Source: Arcticibacter tournemirensis (GTDB lineage Bacteria; Bacteroidota; Bacteroidia; Sphingobacteriales; Sphingobacteriaceae). Taken from it: a DNA stretch of 64,000 bases. Under the pieces are notes generated by a model. It was not told the origin of the DNA and searched no databases. It saw nothing but the letters and a program-made list of their open reading frames with translations. Positions 53,560-63,438 of the stretch are shown one piece after another (positions within the stretch are counted from its first letter, which is position 1; every line of letters starts with the position of its first letter). Where the stretch lies: NCBI RefSeq assembly GCF_006716645.1, contig NZ_VFPL01000001.1:1798001-1862000 (forward strand). The letters run 5' to 3'. The translations under genes were made by a program, and so were the position numbers.

Positions 53560-56500
53560 ATGTATAAAATTTATACTAATGGGCGGTGCCAAGCCTGCGG
53601 CTCCGCCGAAAAAAAACTTGTTGATACTGAAGTCTGCAGATATGGCTTCAGTACCGATATAACAAGAAAAATTATCATGAGGATTAATATATCAGTTCTT
53701 GTTTTAATTGTATCTCTTCTTCAGGTTAGTGCAAAATCGTCCGCACAGAAGATCACAATCACTGACCGGAGTACCTCGCTTCAGGAGCTTTTCAAAGAGA
53801 TCCGCAAGCAGGGGGGGTATGATTTTCTTTATAACGAAGATGATTTGAGGAAGATAAAAAAGATAAGTGTTAATGTGAAGAATATGGATGTAAGTCAGGT
53901 TCTTCAATCAGCCTTATCAGGATTGCCGCTAAAGTACTCTATAAAAGACAAGATAGTGATGATCAGCCGCGAGGAAGAGACGGCGCTCGAAAAGATCATT
54001 GACGTCTTTTCGAAGGTGAACGTCAGAGGTAAGGTTACGGATGAAAAGAATCAGCCGCTGATAGGAGCTACAGTAAAAGTAAAAGGGACGAGTAAGGGGA
54101 GTGCTACAAATGAAGAGGGGAATTTTTATCTGCCCAATCTGGATGAAAAAGCAGTATTGGTAGTATCATATACTGGTTTTGTATCGCAAGAGATCGCCGT
54201 CAACGGGCGTACTGAGCTTACAATTGTATTAAAGGAAGATCAGGCTCAGTTAAGTGAGGTGGTGGTGGTGGGATATGGCACCCAAAAGAAGGTAAACCTT
54301 ACTGGCGCTGTCAGCCAGATAAATGCTGATAACATTGCTCAGCGTCCATCGGTAGACATTACCGGAGCCTTACAAGGATTGCTGCCAGGATTGAATATCC
54401 AGATAAACAATGGGGATCCGTCTGCAAAGCCCGACGTTAATATCCGTGGTTTCAACTCAATAAACGGAGGAAGTCCGCTGGTGCTGGTTGATGGTATAGA
54501 AGGCAATATTGCGCGTGTTAATCCAAATGATATTGCCAGTGTCAGCGTGTTGAAAGATGCGGCTTCGGCAGCTATCTATGGCGCCAGAGGCGCCTTTGGG
54601 GTGATCCTGATCACCACAAAGGCAGGTAAATCCGGCGAGGTGAGGGTCAATTACTCGAATAACTTTGCATTGACCACTCCTACAACCCGGACTGATTTTA
54701 TTTCTGATCCCTATGTTTACGGTAAGACAGTAGATGCTGCGCTCTTCGGTTATAACGGAACCAACTACACCGGCTATAACGATATGGATTGGGAGATCAT
54801 AAAAATGGTTGCCGAGGGAGAAATCGAGCCGTTCCACGAAAAGCAGGCTAATGGCGCGTATAAGTTCTATTACAAAACGAACTGGTATGATTACTTATTT
54901 AAGAAATATCAACCGTCGCAATACCATAATATCTCCGTTTCTGGAGGAACAGATAAAATTAAGGCTTATCTGTCCGGCAGGATATACGATAGGGCAACGA
55001 TACAGAACATACAGGATGCCGATGTAAAAAGGTATAATTTAAATTCGAACCTGAGCTTTAAACCCGTAAAGTGGCTTGAGCTCTCAGATAACATCAAGTA
55101 TGTAAACGAATATAACGACGAGTACGGGGGTTACCGGAGTGGTTACGGTGGTTTGTGGAGCACGACTACGTGGTATAACCTGTTCCCGTTCTATCCTAAT
55201 ATGGTAGATGGCATCCCTGCTGATATCGGCATAAGCGGTAGCGGCGGATATGGGGGCGGTCCGGCAATGGAAGATGGTAATAACTGGAAGAAATTCGTTA
55301 CCGATGAACTTACCAATACCTTCCGTGTAAAGATCACACCTTTTAAGGGGCTGGATCTGAATATGGACTATAGTAACCGCATTGAAAATACATCGCGGAC
55401 GGAACGTTATAATCAATTCGACCTTATAACAACTGACCGCCTGGTTTTACAAACGGTGGGAATTAACCGCCTCGGCGAGTGGCGTTGGAAGGATAAATAC
55501 AATGCGCTGAATATTTTTGGTACATACGGATTTAATATTAAAAACGACCATAATTTCAAGTTACTGTTGGGATACAACCAGGAGAATTTTGACCGCGACA
55601 GGGTCGCAGCTCAGTCTAACAATCTGCTGGTCAGAGATCTGGCAAACTTGTCGCTGGGTACAGAGATGTACAATATCGATGGTTCTGCACTTGTATGGGC
55701 TGTTGAGGGTTATTTCGGCCGGTTCAACTACGATTATAAAGGTAAATACCTGCTTGAAATAAATGCACGTTACGATGGTTCATCCCGTTTTCCGGATGAA
55801 AGTCGCTGGGGCTTCTTTCCTTCGGTGTCGGGAGGCTGGCAATTGAACAGGGAAAGCTTCTGGGAGCCTATCGAGAATGCAGTGTCTTCGATGAAACTGC
55901 GGGCTTCGTACGGAAAACTGGGTAATCAAACAGTGGATGTTAATACCTTCCAGCAGTTAATGGGTCTGGGACAGTCGGGGTGGCTCGACAACGGGCAACG
56001 TATTAATTATGCCAGTGCGCCAAATCCCCTGCCAAGGGTTGTTACCTGGGAAACAACCAGGAGCATCGATTTTGGTGTTGATCTGGGTGTGCTGAAGAAT
56101 CGATTAATGGCGACATTCGACTGGTATCAGAAAGAGACAGATGGGATGTACCTGGCGGGTCAGCCCTTGCCATCGGTTTTTGGAGCCGGAGAACCAAAGG
56201 AAAATTATGCTGCGTTGCGTAACAGGGGGTTTGAGCTGAGCCTCAGCTACCATGATAAATTTACAGTAGGCGGTTCGCCGCTGAGCTTCAGTGCCACCGC
56301 CAGTGTGTCGAACTTTAAAGGCATCATCACTAAATACAATAATCCGCAAGGGCTGATGGGCAGCTACTGGGAAGGCCAGGAGCTAGGGCAAATCTGGGGA
56401 TATCACATCGACGGACAGTTCCAGTCTGATGAGGAAGCTGCTGCCTACCAAAACAGCTTTGCCAATCCGGCCATCAATCTCGGTAATGTATACAAGTATA

Positions 56501-57195
56501 TTCTTGGCACAGTTCAAAATAGCCAATGGAGTAAGCTGAGAGCAGGAGACGTGAAATATGTTGACAGCAATGGCGACGGCAGGATTGACAAGGGCGATTA
56601 TACACTTGAAAACCATGGCGACCTGATGCCTATTGGCAATGCGATGCCGAAGTTCCCGTTCGGGTTTAATGTGAGTGCTTCGTGGAAAAACTTCGACGTA
56701 TCTGCTGCAGGAGCAGGCGTTGCTAAACAAAACTGGTACCCCACAGGCAATATCTTTTGGGGCCCTTACCAGCGTCCTTACCTGTCTTTTATCAGGAAAG
56801 ATCTGGTAGAAAACGCATGGACTCCTGAGAACCCTGGAAATACTTATCCTCAAATCTACAGGGGGTATGCTGCGTTACAAACCGGGCGCTCGTTATATGA
56901 AATGAATGACTATTATCTTGAAAATGTAGGGTATATGAGAGTGAAGAACCTGACCGTAGGATATACGCTTCCCGAACGCCTTACCAAAAAGATCAATGCT
57001 CAGAAGATCAGGGTGTTCTTCAGTGGAGAGAACCTGTTTACCGTTCGGTTCGGAGGCCTTACAAAGTATATTGATCCGGAGCAGGCTGGTTCGGCTATAA
57101 ACTATTCAGATCCTGGCGATGCTGTGGGAAGGGCAGATGTCACCGATTACCCCATGGGGAAGACGTATTCAATGGGTATTAATCTAACCTTATAA
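53560..57195 (+). CDS. SusC/RagA-family TonB-linked outer-membrane receptor with STN domain
   Basis: 1211 residues. Long N-terminus and signal (INISVLVLIVSLLQVSAKSS), STN domain about 65-130 (LQELFKEIRKQGGYDFLYNE, LQSALSGLPLKYSIKD), carboxypeptidase-like domain about 150-235 (GKVTDEKNQPLIGATVKVKG), plug from EVVVVGYGTQKKVNLTGAV with VLVDGIEGNIARVNPNDI, and a large barrel. Receptor for a still unknown ligand; STN matches control by the adjacent FecR and sigma factor. It is followed by SusD after 24 bases. Confidence 0.95.
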   Translation: MYKIYTNGRCQACGSAEKKLVDTEVCRYGFSTDITRKIIMRINISVLVLIVSLLQVSAKSSAQKITITDRSTSLQELFKEIRKQGGYDFLYNEDDLRKIKKISVNVKNMDVSQVLQSALSGLPLKYSIKDKIVMISREEETALEKIIDVFSKVNVRGKVTDEKNQPLIGATVKVKGTSKGSATNEEGNFYLPNLDEKAVLVVSYTGFVSQEIAVNGRTELTIVLKEDQAQLSEVVVVGYGTQKKVNLTGAVSQINADNIAQRPSVDITGALQGLLPGLNIQINNGDPSAKPDVNIRGFNSINGGSPLVLVDGIEGNIARVNPNDIASVSVLKDAASAAIYGARGAFGVILITTKAGKSGEVRVNYSNNFALTTPTTRTDFISDPYVYGKTVDAALFGYNGTNYTGYNDMDWEIIKMVAEGEIEPFHEKQANGAYKFYYKTNWYDYLFKKYQPSQYHNISVSGGTDKIKAYLSGRIYDRATIQNIQDADVKRYNLNSNLSFKPVKWLELSDNIKYVNEYNDEYGGYRSGYGGLWSTTTWYNLFPFYPNMVDGIPADIGISGSGGYGGGPAMEDGNNWKKFVTDELTNTFRVKITPFKGLDLNMDYSNRIENTSRTERYNQFDLITTDRLVLQTVGINRLGEWRWKDKYNALNIFGTYGFNIKNDHNFKLLLGYNQENFDRDRVAAQSNNLLVRDLANLSLGTEMYNIDGSALVWAVEGYFGRFNYDYKGKYLLEINARYDGSSRFPDESRWGFFPSVSGGWQLNRESFWEPIENAVSSMKLRASYGKLGNQTVDVNTFQQLMGLGQSGWLDNGQRINYASAPNPLPRVVTWETTRSIDFGVDLGVLKNRLMATFDWYQKETDGMYLAGQPLPSVFGAGEPKENYAALRNRGFELSLSYHDKFTVGGSPLSFSATASVSNFKGIITKYNNPQGLMGSYWEGQELGQIWGYHIDGQFQSDEEAAAYQNSFANPAINLGNVYKYILGTVQNSQWSKLRAGDVKYVDSNGDGRIDKGDYTLENHGDLMPIGNAMPKFPFGFNVSASWKNFDVSAAGAGVAKQNWYPTGNIFWGPYQRPYLSFIRKDLVENAWTPENPGNTYPQIYRGYAALQTGRSLYEMNDYYLENVGYMRVKNLTVGYTLPERLTKKINAQKIRVFFSGENLFTVRFGGLTKYIDPEQAGSAINYSDPGDAVGRADVTDYPMGKTYSMGINLTL

Positions 57196-57219
57196 CTGGT
57201 TAATCTTAAAACAAAAGCG

Positions 57220-58977
57220 ATGAACAAACTATATTATACACTGGTCGCTATCGGGATGATATTGTCATTCTCTGCCTGTAAAGATGATTTTCTCGATCGT
57301 GCGCCCAAGGATCAGGTCGATGCAAAGTTTTTCTTTAATACGGCGAAAGACCTTGAAGTAGCAACGAACGACTTTTATAAAATGCTGCCTACTACGGCTG
57401 TTTATACAGATGATGCATCTTCGGATAATATCGTCCCGCTGATCGTATCCGACAAGGTAAGAGGCAGCCGGATTGTACCTACCAAAAGAGGCACTGCTCC
57501 ATGGAACTGGAGTTCTCTTCGCGATATCAATTTTTTTCTGGCGAATTATCATAAATGCAGCGACGCTGCTGCACGGGCGAAATACAGCGGAATTGCCCGG
57601 TTTTTCAGAGCGTGGTTTTATTTTGATAAGGTAAAAAACTTCGGAGACGTGCCATGGTACAATAAGGTGCTTGAAGCTGACGATCCGGATTTATACAAAG
57701 GCCGTGATTCGCGAGTGCTGGTGATGGACTCGGTGATGGCTGATATTAATTATGCTGTGGCGAATATTCCGGCAGAGAAAAAGCTGAATGCTATTACAAA
57801 ATATACGGCGCTGTTACTAAAAGCGCGGATAGCCCTTCATGAAGGGACCTTCAGGAAATATCATGGTCTTGGCAACTACGAACAATTCCTGAATGATGCC
57901 GTTTCGGCTTCTCTGGAACTAATACAGTCAGGCGCTTACACGGTCTTTACCGCCGGAGGTAAAGATAAAGCTTACCGCGACCTGTTTGCGCGCAACAACC
58001 AGGATGCTGTAGAAACGATCCTTGCTGCTGATTTTGAAATGGCTATAGAGTCGCACAATCTTGGTTTCCTAATGACGGCTCAGACGTCGGGGGCCTGGGG
58101 TATAACCAAAGATCTCATCAATAGCTATTTAATGGCGGATGGCAGCCGGTTTACTGATAAATCGGGCTACCAAACGATGGGATTTTACAATGAAATGCAA
58201 AACCGCGATCCCCGCCTTACGCAAACTACTGCTGGTCCTAATTTTGCGGTGAACGGGCAGGCAAGTCCGGAACCCGTTACCCTTAGCAGTTCAACCACCG
58301 GCTACCGTGTGATCAAGGCTCTGCCGCCTAAGGACCAGTGGACCACCTCTTATTTTGATATTATTATATTCAGGTATGCGGAAGCGCTTCTGGTATATGC
58401 CGAGGCAAAAGCTGAATTGGGGACGATTACCCAGGCCGACCTTGAACTTTCCATAAATAAGTTGCGCGACAGGGTGCAGATGCCGCATCTTCAGCTCGCT
58501 GCAGCAAATGCTGCTCCCGATCCCTACCTTGAGCAGATGTATCCGAACGTGGATAAGGGCGCCAATAAGGGAGTGATCCTGGAGATTCGTCGTGAGCGCC
58601 GCCTTGAAATGTTCAATGAAGGGTTAAGATGGGACGATCTGATGCGCTGGAAGGAAGGGAAGAAGCTTGAAAAACCGATGGTCGGAATTTATTTTTCAGG
58701 CATTGGCTCGCATGACTTTAACAACGATGGAGTTGCTGATGTCTACCTCCATACAGGTGATGCATCGGGCGCGCCTAAGTCGGTTACTTCTCTCATTAAT
58801 ATCACACAGAGACCTTTAAGAAACCCGGCTACCGGTGCTACAGGCACAAATTCGGGAAATCTGGATCCGTTCCCGGCCAGGGGAATATTTGATGAAAGTA
58901 AGGACTATTACTACCCGATTCCATTGGAAGACCTTAGTCTGAATCCTAATTTATCTCAAAACCCGAACTGGAAATAA
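57220..58977 (+). CDS. RagB/SusD-family outer-membrane lipoprotein
   Basis: 585 residues. Lipoprotein signal (LVAIGMILSFSACKDDFLDR) with lipobox Cys at about 20, then TPR helices (FFNTAKDLEVATNDFYKML, IARFFRAWFYFDKVKNFGDV), a variable ligand region, and the C-terminal SusD signature (DIIIFRYAEALLVYAEAKAE, RRERRLEMFNEGLRWDDLMR). Works as the lid of the SusC at 53560-57195, 24 bases upstream. Full length and apparently intact. Confidence 0.95.
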   Translation: MNKLYYTLVAIGMILSFSACKDDFLDRAPKDQVDAKFFFNTAKDLEVATNDFYKMLPTTAVYTDDASSDNIVPLIVSDKVRGSRIVPTKRGTAPWNWSSLRDINFFLANYHKCSDAAARAKYSGIARFFRAWFYFDKVKNFGDVPWYNKVLEADDPDLYKGRDSRVLVMDSVMADINYAVANIPAEKKLNAITKYTALLLKARIALHEGTFRKYHGLGNYEQFLNDAVSASLELIQSGAYTVFTAGGKDKAYRDLFARNNQDAVETILAADFEMAIESHNLGFLMTAQTSGAWGITKDLINSYLMADGSRFTDKSGYQTMGFYNEMQNRDPRLTQTTAGPNFAVNGQASPEPVTLSSSTTGYRVIKALPPKDQWTTSYFDIIIFRYAEALLVYAEAKAELGTITQADLELSINKLRDRVQMPHLQLAAANAAPDPYLEQMYPNVDKGANKGVILEIRRERRLEMFNEGLRWDDLMRWKEGKKLEKPMVGIYFSGIGSHDFNNDGVADVYLHTGDASGAPKSVTSLINITQRPLRNPATGATGTNSGNLDPFPARGIFDESKDYYYPIPLEDLSLNPNLSQNPNWK

Positions 58978-59002
58978 GGTATGTTAAAAAAATGAATAAG
59001 TC

Positions 59003-60688
59003 ATGAAAATACTTAAAAATATAACCGGACCGGTTGTCATGGTACTCTTTTTACTTGCTATACTAAACGCCTGTAAAAAAGACGATGAACTGGTTCCAAA
59101 GATGTTCCTCGGGGTTGGAGAATCTATTTCCGTTTCGAATAAGCCAAATGAGCAGACGATAGATATTGTAGCCAATCTGCCATGGACTGTTGAAACCGAT
59201 GCAAACTGGATAACCATTGCAGACAAGCAGGGTGAAAAAGGGAAACGGGTGGTGAAGTTTGCGGTTGCGAAAAATGAAGATGATCAAAGAACGGCGACAA
59301 TTATGATTAAAGCCACCGGGGGAGAACTTGTTAAGGAGATAAAGATCATCCAGGAATCAGGACTTACAAAGAATTTCTATGTAAAAGCAGGAGCAACTGG
59401 AGAAGGTACTTCCTGGGAAGATGCTACGACGCTGGCGAAGGCGCTGAATGACTGTGTTAGTGGCAGTACGATCTTTATTGCGGCAGGTACTTATACGCCG
59501 GAGAAAACCATTACCGGAGGTGACCCGGCAGATGATGGGGATCTTACATTCGAAGTGAGTAAGTATATTACGTTAAAAGGGGGGTACCCTCAGAATGCTA
59601 CAGGTAATTCTGTTGCGGATCCCTCGGTTAATAAAACTATCCTTTCAGGAAAACTCGCAAATGGCAGCGAAACATACCATGTGGTAACCGTCACCGCTCC
59701 TAAAGATCCTGAACAGAACGTGATACTAAACGGACTGGTGATCAGTAACGGAAATGCAGGAAGCTCGACAACGCCGATAAAGATAAGCGGTACTGATTTC
59801 AGGAGGGACTACGGTGGTGGTATCATCGCAGGCAATGCAGGTCTCGACATCCTGAATTGTGAAGTCACCGGCAACAAGTCGCAGAAATTTGTCTCTGGCG
59901 TGTACATCTTCGGAGGTGCGAAAGTGACAATTAAGGGTTCGAAAATTTCGAAGAATGTATCAAAGAATAACGGGGGTGGAATGTGGGTGAATGATGCGGT
60001 AGCCTATATTTATAATTCAGAAATTTCTGAAAATGAGAGTACGGGTACCGCCGGTGGCCTTCACGCCTATCCTAACGCCAGTGTTTGGGTTTACAATACG
60101 ACGGTTGCCAATAATAAATGTACTTCCTACGGTGCTGGAATTTACCTGAGGGAGAAGTCTAAAGGTGTTTTCGTGAACTGTTTGATCTATGGTAACTCCA
60201 CAACGTCGAAAAATGGCGGCGGTGGTGTGATGATGTATGATAATTGTTCTGCAGATCTTATTAGTTCAACTGTCACTCTCAATAGTTCAGCCGGTCCCGG
60301 CGGAGGCATATACCGCAGATTAAATGTCAATACGCTTCGTATTTATAATTCCATCATTTCAGGAAATGTGCAGCCAGCTTTGGGTAAGGACGTCGACGCG
60401 TTTGAAGCAGATGCTGTTACACCTGTTGTACAGTCGTCTGTGATAGCTGCGAAAGCATATGATGCAACAGGGAATGAAATAGCCGGGGCGTCGTTTAACT
60501 CAGCAACTATGTTGAATGCTGTATTTGTGCCCGTCGGTAGTGACAATCCTGCTATCGGTTCTGGTATGTCGTCGAACGCATTGCTTGCTCTCGGCGCAAC
60601 CTTTAATCCGGCCCTGGAGAATTTCATCTCCACAGATCTTAAGGGACAAAGCCGCAGTACATCAATTATGGGAGCTTTAGTAAAATAA
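59003..60688 (+). CDS. Lipoprotein with BACON domain and right-handed beta-helix
   Basis: 561 residues. Lipobox LLAILNAC, then a BACON domain (about 35-125: GVGESISVSNKPNEQTIDIV, LPWTVETDANWITI), a carbohydrate- or mucin-binding Ig-like unit frequent in polysaccharide-utilisation loci. From about 130 on there is a parallel beta-helix with recurring NGGG, GGGI and NN turns (SGSTIFIAAGTYTP, KNNGGGMWVNDAVAYIYNS, AGGLHAYPNAS), similar to DUF1565/pectate-lyase-like folds. It follows SusD by 25 bases and ends 12 bases before the IS. It may be a surface glycan-binding protein or lyase; no catalytic residues can be assigned. Confidence 0.87.
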   Translation: MKILKNITGPVVMVLFLLAILNACKKDDELVPKMFLGVGESISVSNKPNEQTIDIVANLPWTVETDANWITIADKQGEKGKRVVKFAVAKNEDDQRTATIMIKATGGELVKEIKIIQESGLTKNFYVKAGATGEGTSWEDATTLAKALNDCVSGSTIFIAAGTYTPEKTITGGDPADDGDLTFEVSKYITLKGGYPQNATGNSVADPSVNKTILSGKLANGSETYHVVTVTAPKDPEQNVILNGLVISNGNAGSSTTPIKISGTDFRRDYGGGIIAGNAGLDILNCEVTGNKSQKFVSGVYIFGGAKVTIKGSKISKNVSKNNGGGMWVNDAVAYIYNSEISENESTGTAGGLHAYPNASVWVYNTTVANNKCTSYGAGIYLREKSKGVFVNCLIYGNSTTSKNGGGGVMMYDNCSADLISSTVTLNSSAGPGGGIYRRLNVNTLRIYNSIISGNVQPALGKDVDAFEADAVTPVVQSSVIAAKAYDATGNEIAGASFNSATMLNAVFVPVGSDNPAIGSGMSSNALLALGATFNPALENFISTDLKGQSRSTSIMGALVK

Positions 60689-60700
60689 ATGATTAAAAGG

Positions 60701-62464
60701 GGGTGTCCAAAAAGGCACCCTCTTTCCTTTTACAAGAGAGTAGGAGTTTTTCAGATTCTTATGAAATAGCTTTTCACTTTATGTTTAATGCAGTTAATTG
60801 CTGCATTAGATCGTATAGACATTGTGTTATCATGATGAATCGCGTCAATTTAGGCTTTTTAAGCAGCTTTTGCTGCCATTTTCCTTAAGTTATGTGCTAT
60901 GGCGGCCAGTCCGAACTCGATATTTACTTTAGGGAGTGTACGTAGTCTGAATCGATTGAACCTGTTATTGCTTTTTAGTTGACCAAATACAGCTTCTGGT
61001 TCTATCGCTCTGTTCTTTCTGAGCCTAACACCTTCTTCACTTAACAGCTTTTGCTTCACTTTCTCCTTAAAGGCCCTTAAGGCATGGTTGACCTCAATTT
61101 TACGGTCTTCATCGCCTTTATAACACATTTTCCTGAGCGGACAGCCCTGGCAGCTCTCTGTTTTGTAACAGCTCACCTTAGATTTATACCCCAGCTCTGA
61201 GATGCGCTCAGATTCCTCCATTTTGATCATACGTTTGCCTGCCGGACATATAAAGTAATCCCCTTGCACATCGTAGGGCAGGTTTGAGGCATGATATATA
61301 TTCTTTTTAAAGCTGCGTTTTTGTTCTTTATGAAAGTAATTGTACTTGATAAAAGCCTCAATATCATTATCCTCCATCCACTGGTAGTTCTGCTCGCTTC
61401 CATACCCTGAGTCTGCCACTACTTTCTTTGATTGTTTATTGTAATGTGCTTTGAACTGCTCCAGGTGGAGGGTCAAAGTGGCAGTATCTCCGGCACGCTG
61501 GTGAATGGAAAAGTTGGTAATAAACTGATTCTCGGTACTAATCTGGGTATTATAAGCCGGTTTAAGCTGGCCGTTTTTCATATGGTCTTCCTTCATCCGC
61601 ATGAAAGTAGCATCCTGATCGGTCTTGCTGTAGCTGTTGCGTGTGCCTAAAGTTTCCAGTTGCGCTTCATATTTCTCAAGTCGGGGAAGTGCATCTTTTT
61701 CAAGCTTCTTAACCTCTTTTTTTTGTTGCTTGTTCAGCTCTGCCAAACGACCGTTCAGTTCATCTATCCTGTTCTTAAGTTCCGTTGAACTTACAGGAAC
61801 GCCTGGCTTTTCCGGTGAGGCCAGTTCCGCTTTATCATGCTTTATAGACCTATCTATATCCCCAAGTACTCCGGTTATTTTTTCTTCCAGCTTTGCTTTA
61901 TTCTTCTCTGTAGAGCCTTTCCATACAAAGGTATACCGGTTCGAAGCCGATTCCAGCTTGGTGCCGTCCACATACTGGATATCAAGACTGACATAGCCAA
62001 GATCAGCCATCAAACGGACCAGTTCTGCAAACAGATGCTGGATCTTATCCTTTAACCGCTTACCACGAAAATCGTTAATAGTGCGGAAATCAGGGGTACT
62101 GTTGCCTGATAGCCACATGAAGTGGATATTTTCCTGCAGGGCCTGAGCCATCTTTCGACAAGAATAAATATTACAGAAGTAACTGTAGAAAAGTACTTTA
62201 ATTAGCATTCTGGGATGAAAGCTGCTGGTACCGCCGCCTTTATATCCTGAAAGAATATCATCGATATTAAGTGATTCAACAACTTGGTTAACAATACGGA
62301 CAGGATGATCTGATGGAATCCGATCCCCTATGTTCGAGGGAAAAAGCACAACCTGCTGCGAGGTTAACGCCTTAAAATGTACATTTGATCTTGTTTTCAT
62401 TAGCACCATTAATTTACGAATTAATGGGAAAACAAAAAAGGGTGTCCTTACTTTTTGGACACCC
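60701..62464 (-). mobile_element. IS1182-family insertion sequence
   Basis: About 1.76 kb, bounded by perfect 14-base terminal inverted repeats: GGGTGTCCAAAAAG at 60701-60714 and CTTTTTGGACACCC at 62451-62464. One transposase gene fills most of it. Each end can fold on itself: GGGTGTCC/GGCACCC at the left, and GGGTGTCC/GGACACCC (62440-62464) at the right followed by TCTTTTT, both terminator-like. No clear target-site duplication is seen. It separates the BACON gene from the phosphodiester glycosidase gene of the same locus. Confidence 0.9.
60859..62400 (-). CDS. IS1182-family DDE transposase
   Basis: 513 residues from the ATG at 62400 (62409 is also possible; longer frames begin outside the element). 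The N-terminal DUF772 region shows LFPSNIGDRIPSDHPVRIVN and FHPRMLIKVLFYSYF, the DDE domain has YVDGTKLESASNRYTFVWKG and VADSGYGSEQNYQWMED, with a helical insertion of charged residues between, and a C-terminal Cys cluster (CYKTESCQGCPLRKMCY). The frame is intact and reads to AAKAA, so the element is probably active. Moves its own IS by cut-and-paste or copy-out. Confidence 0.95.
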   Translation of the reverse strand: MKTRSNVHFKALTSQQVVLFPSNIGDRIPSDHPVRIVNQVVESLNIDDILSGYKGGGTSSFHPRMLIKVLFYSYFCNIYSCRKMAQALQENIHFMWLSGNSTPDFRTINDFRGKRLKDKIQHLFAELVRLMADLGYVSLDIQYVDGTKLESASNRYTFVWKGSTEKNKAKLEEKITGVLGDIDRSIKHDKAELASPEKPGVPVSSTELKNRIDELNGRLAELNKQQKKEVKKLEKDALPRLEKYEAQLETLGTRNSYSKTDQDATFMRMKEDHMKNGQLKPAYNTQISTENQFITNFSIHQRAGDTATLTLHLEQFKAHYNKQSKKVVADSGYGSEQNYQWMEDNDIEAFIKYNYFHKEQKRSFKKNIYHASNLPYDVQGDYFICPAGKRMIKMEESERISELGYKSKVSCYKTESCQGCPLRKMCYKGDEDRKIEVNHALRAFKEKVKQKLLSEEGVRLRKNRAIEPEAVFGQLKSNNRFNRFRLRTLPKVNIEFGLAAIAHNLRKMAAKAA

Positions 62465-62491
62465 TCTTTTTCTAAATAAAGAGGAGAATAA

Positions 62492-63394
62492 ATGAAGCGT
62501 AAATTGTTTTTATACATTGCCTTATTGACAGCTATCCTGTACACAGGGTGCGGTAAGGACAATAATGGGCAGGGACCCGAGAAGCCTCAGGTAGAGAACC
62601 CGGGGTCGTCGAAGACAGATAAAGAAAAGATCACCGGCGCTGCCTGGGAGACGCAGAAACTTTCCGAAGCGATATCCTGGAGATATTGTCCTTTTACCGA
62701 TCTTTTTTCTTCCAGACAAAGTGTTACGGTGTTTGACGTCGATTTGAGCCATTCAAAACTGATGGTAGACATCCCTTTTGTGAGAACCGGTGCATTTATT
62801 AAGACGAGTGAAGCAGCTGTGAATGTTAAAGCAACGGCTGCGATCAACGGAAGTTATTTTAATACGACAGCAGGTGGCTCTACGGTTTTTTTTAAGAAGA
62901 ACGGACAGATCATTACACGTACTGTGAGTGGATTTACTCCTTACCGTGAAAATGCCGGCTTTGCAATTGACAATACCGGAAAGGTGTCGATCGTAAAGCG
63001 ACCTACATCTGGGTGGGAAGCGATCGATCCTTACACATTGCTGGTATCAGGCCCTCTTCTGATGTTCGACGGTAAAGCGATTGAACAAGTGAACGAAACA
63101 TTTACAAAGGAAAGGAACCCCCGGACGGCGGTTGGAATAACGAAAGATAATCATCTGATCGCGGTGGTGGTTGATGGCAGAGCTACTGAGGCCGCCGGGA
63201 TGACAACGCCCGAGTTAGCACTATTGATGGAGGCCTTAGGCTGCCAGTCGGCCATGAACCTTGATGGCGGCGGGTCTTCCACCGCCTGGGTGAAAGGTCG
63301 TGGTGTGGTGAGTTATCCTTCGGACAATAATAAATTTGACCACGATGGTGAACGGGCTGTAGCGACGGTTATTTCCTTTATCATGAAGGACTGA
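62492..63394 (+). CDS. Phosphodiester glycosidase (NAGPA-domain) lipoprotein
   Basis: 300 residues. Lipoprotein signal (FLYIALLTAILYTGC). From about 90 it matches the NAGPA/DUF2233 domain: AAINGSYFNTTAGGSTVFFK, SGPLLMFDGKAI, NPRTAVGITKDNHLIAVVVD, LMEALGCQSAMNLDGGGSST. The family removes N-acetylglucosamine from phosphodiester linkages; here a phosphodiester-linked glycan of environmental origin is a guess. A GAGGAG Shine-Dalgarno-like site lies five bases before the ATG and 17 bases from the IS end. It belongs with SusCD but is now cut off from the operon promoter by the IS. Confidence 0.9.
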   Translation: MKRKLFLYIALLTAILYTGCGKDNNGQGPEKPQVENPGSSKTDKEKITGAAWETQKLSEAISWRYCPFTDLFSSRQSVTVFDVDLSHSKLMVDIPFVRTGAFIKTSEAAVNVKATAAINGSYFNTTAGGSTVFFKKNGQIITRTVSGFTPYRENAGFAIDNTGKVSIVKRPTSGWEAIDPYTLLVSGPLLMFDGKAIEQVNETFTKERNPRTAVGITKDNHLIAVVVDGRATEAAGMTTPELALLMEALGCQSAMNLDGGGSSTAWVKGRGVVSYPSDNNKFDHDGERAVATVISFIMKD

Positions 63395-63438
63395 CAAAGT
63401 TGTTTTTGTATTTTAATTTATACTTTATTTTATAAACC

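Noticed and set aside
61637-61996. 119-codon plus-strand frame inside the transposase
   Set aside because: Ser/Phe-rich shadow of a Lys/Glu-rich coding strand.
62401-62562. N-terminal extension of the transposase beyond the IS right end
   Set aside because: The extension starts outside the terminal inverted repeat and overlaps the glycosidase gene's signal sequence; the transposase start must be inside the element (62400 or 62409).
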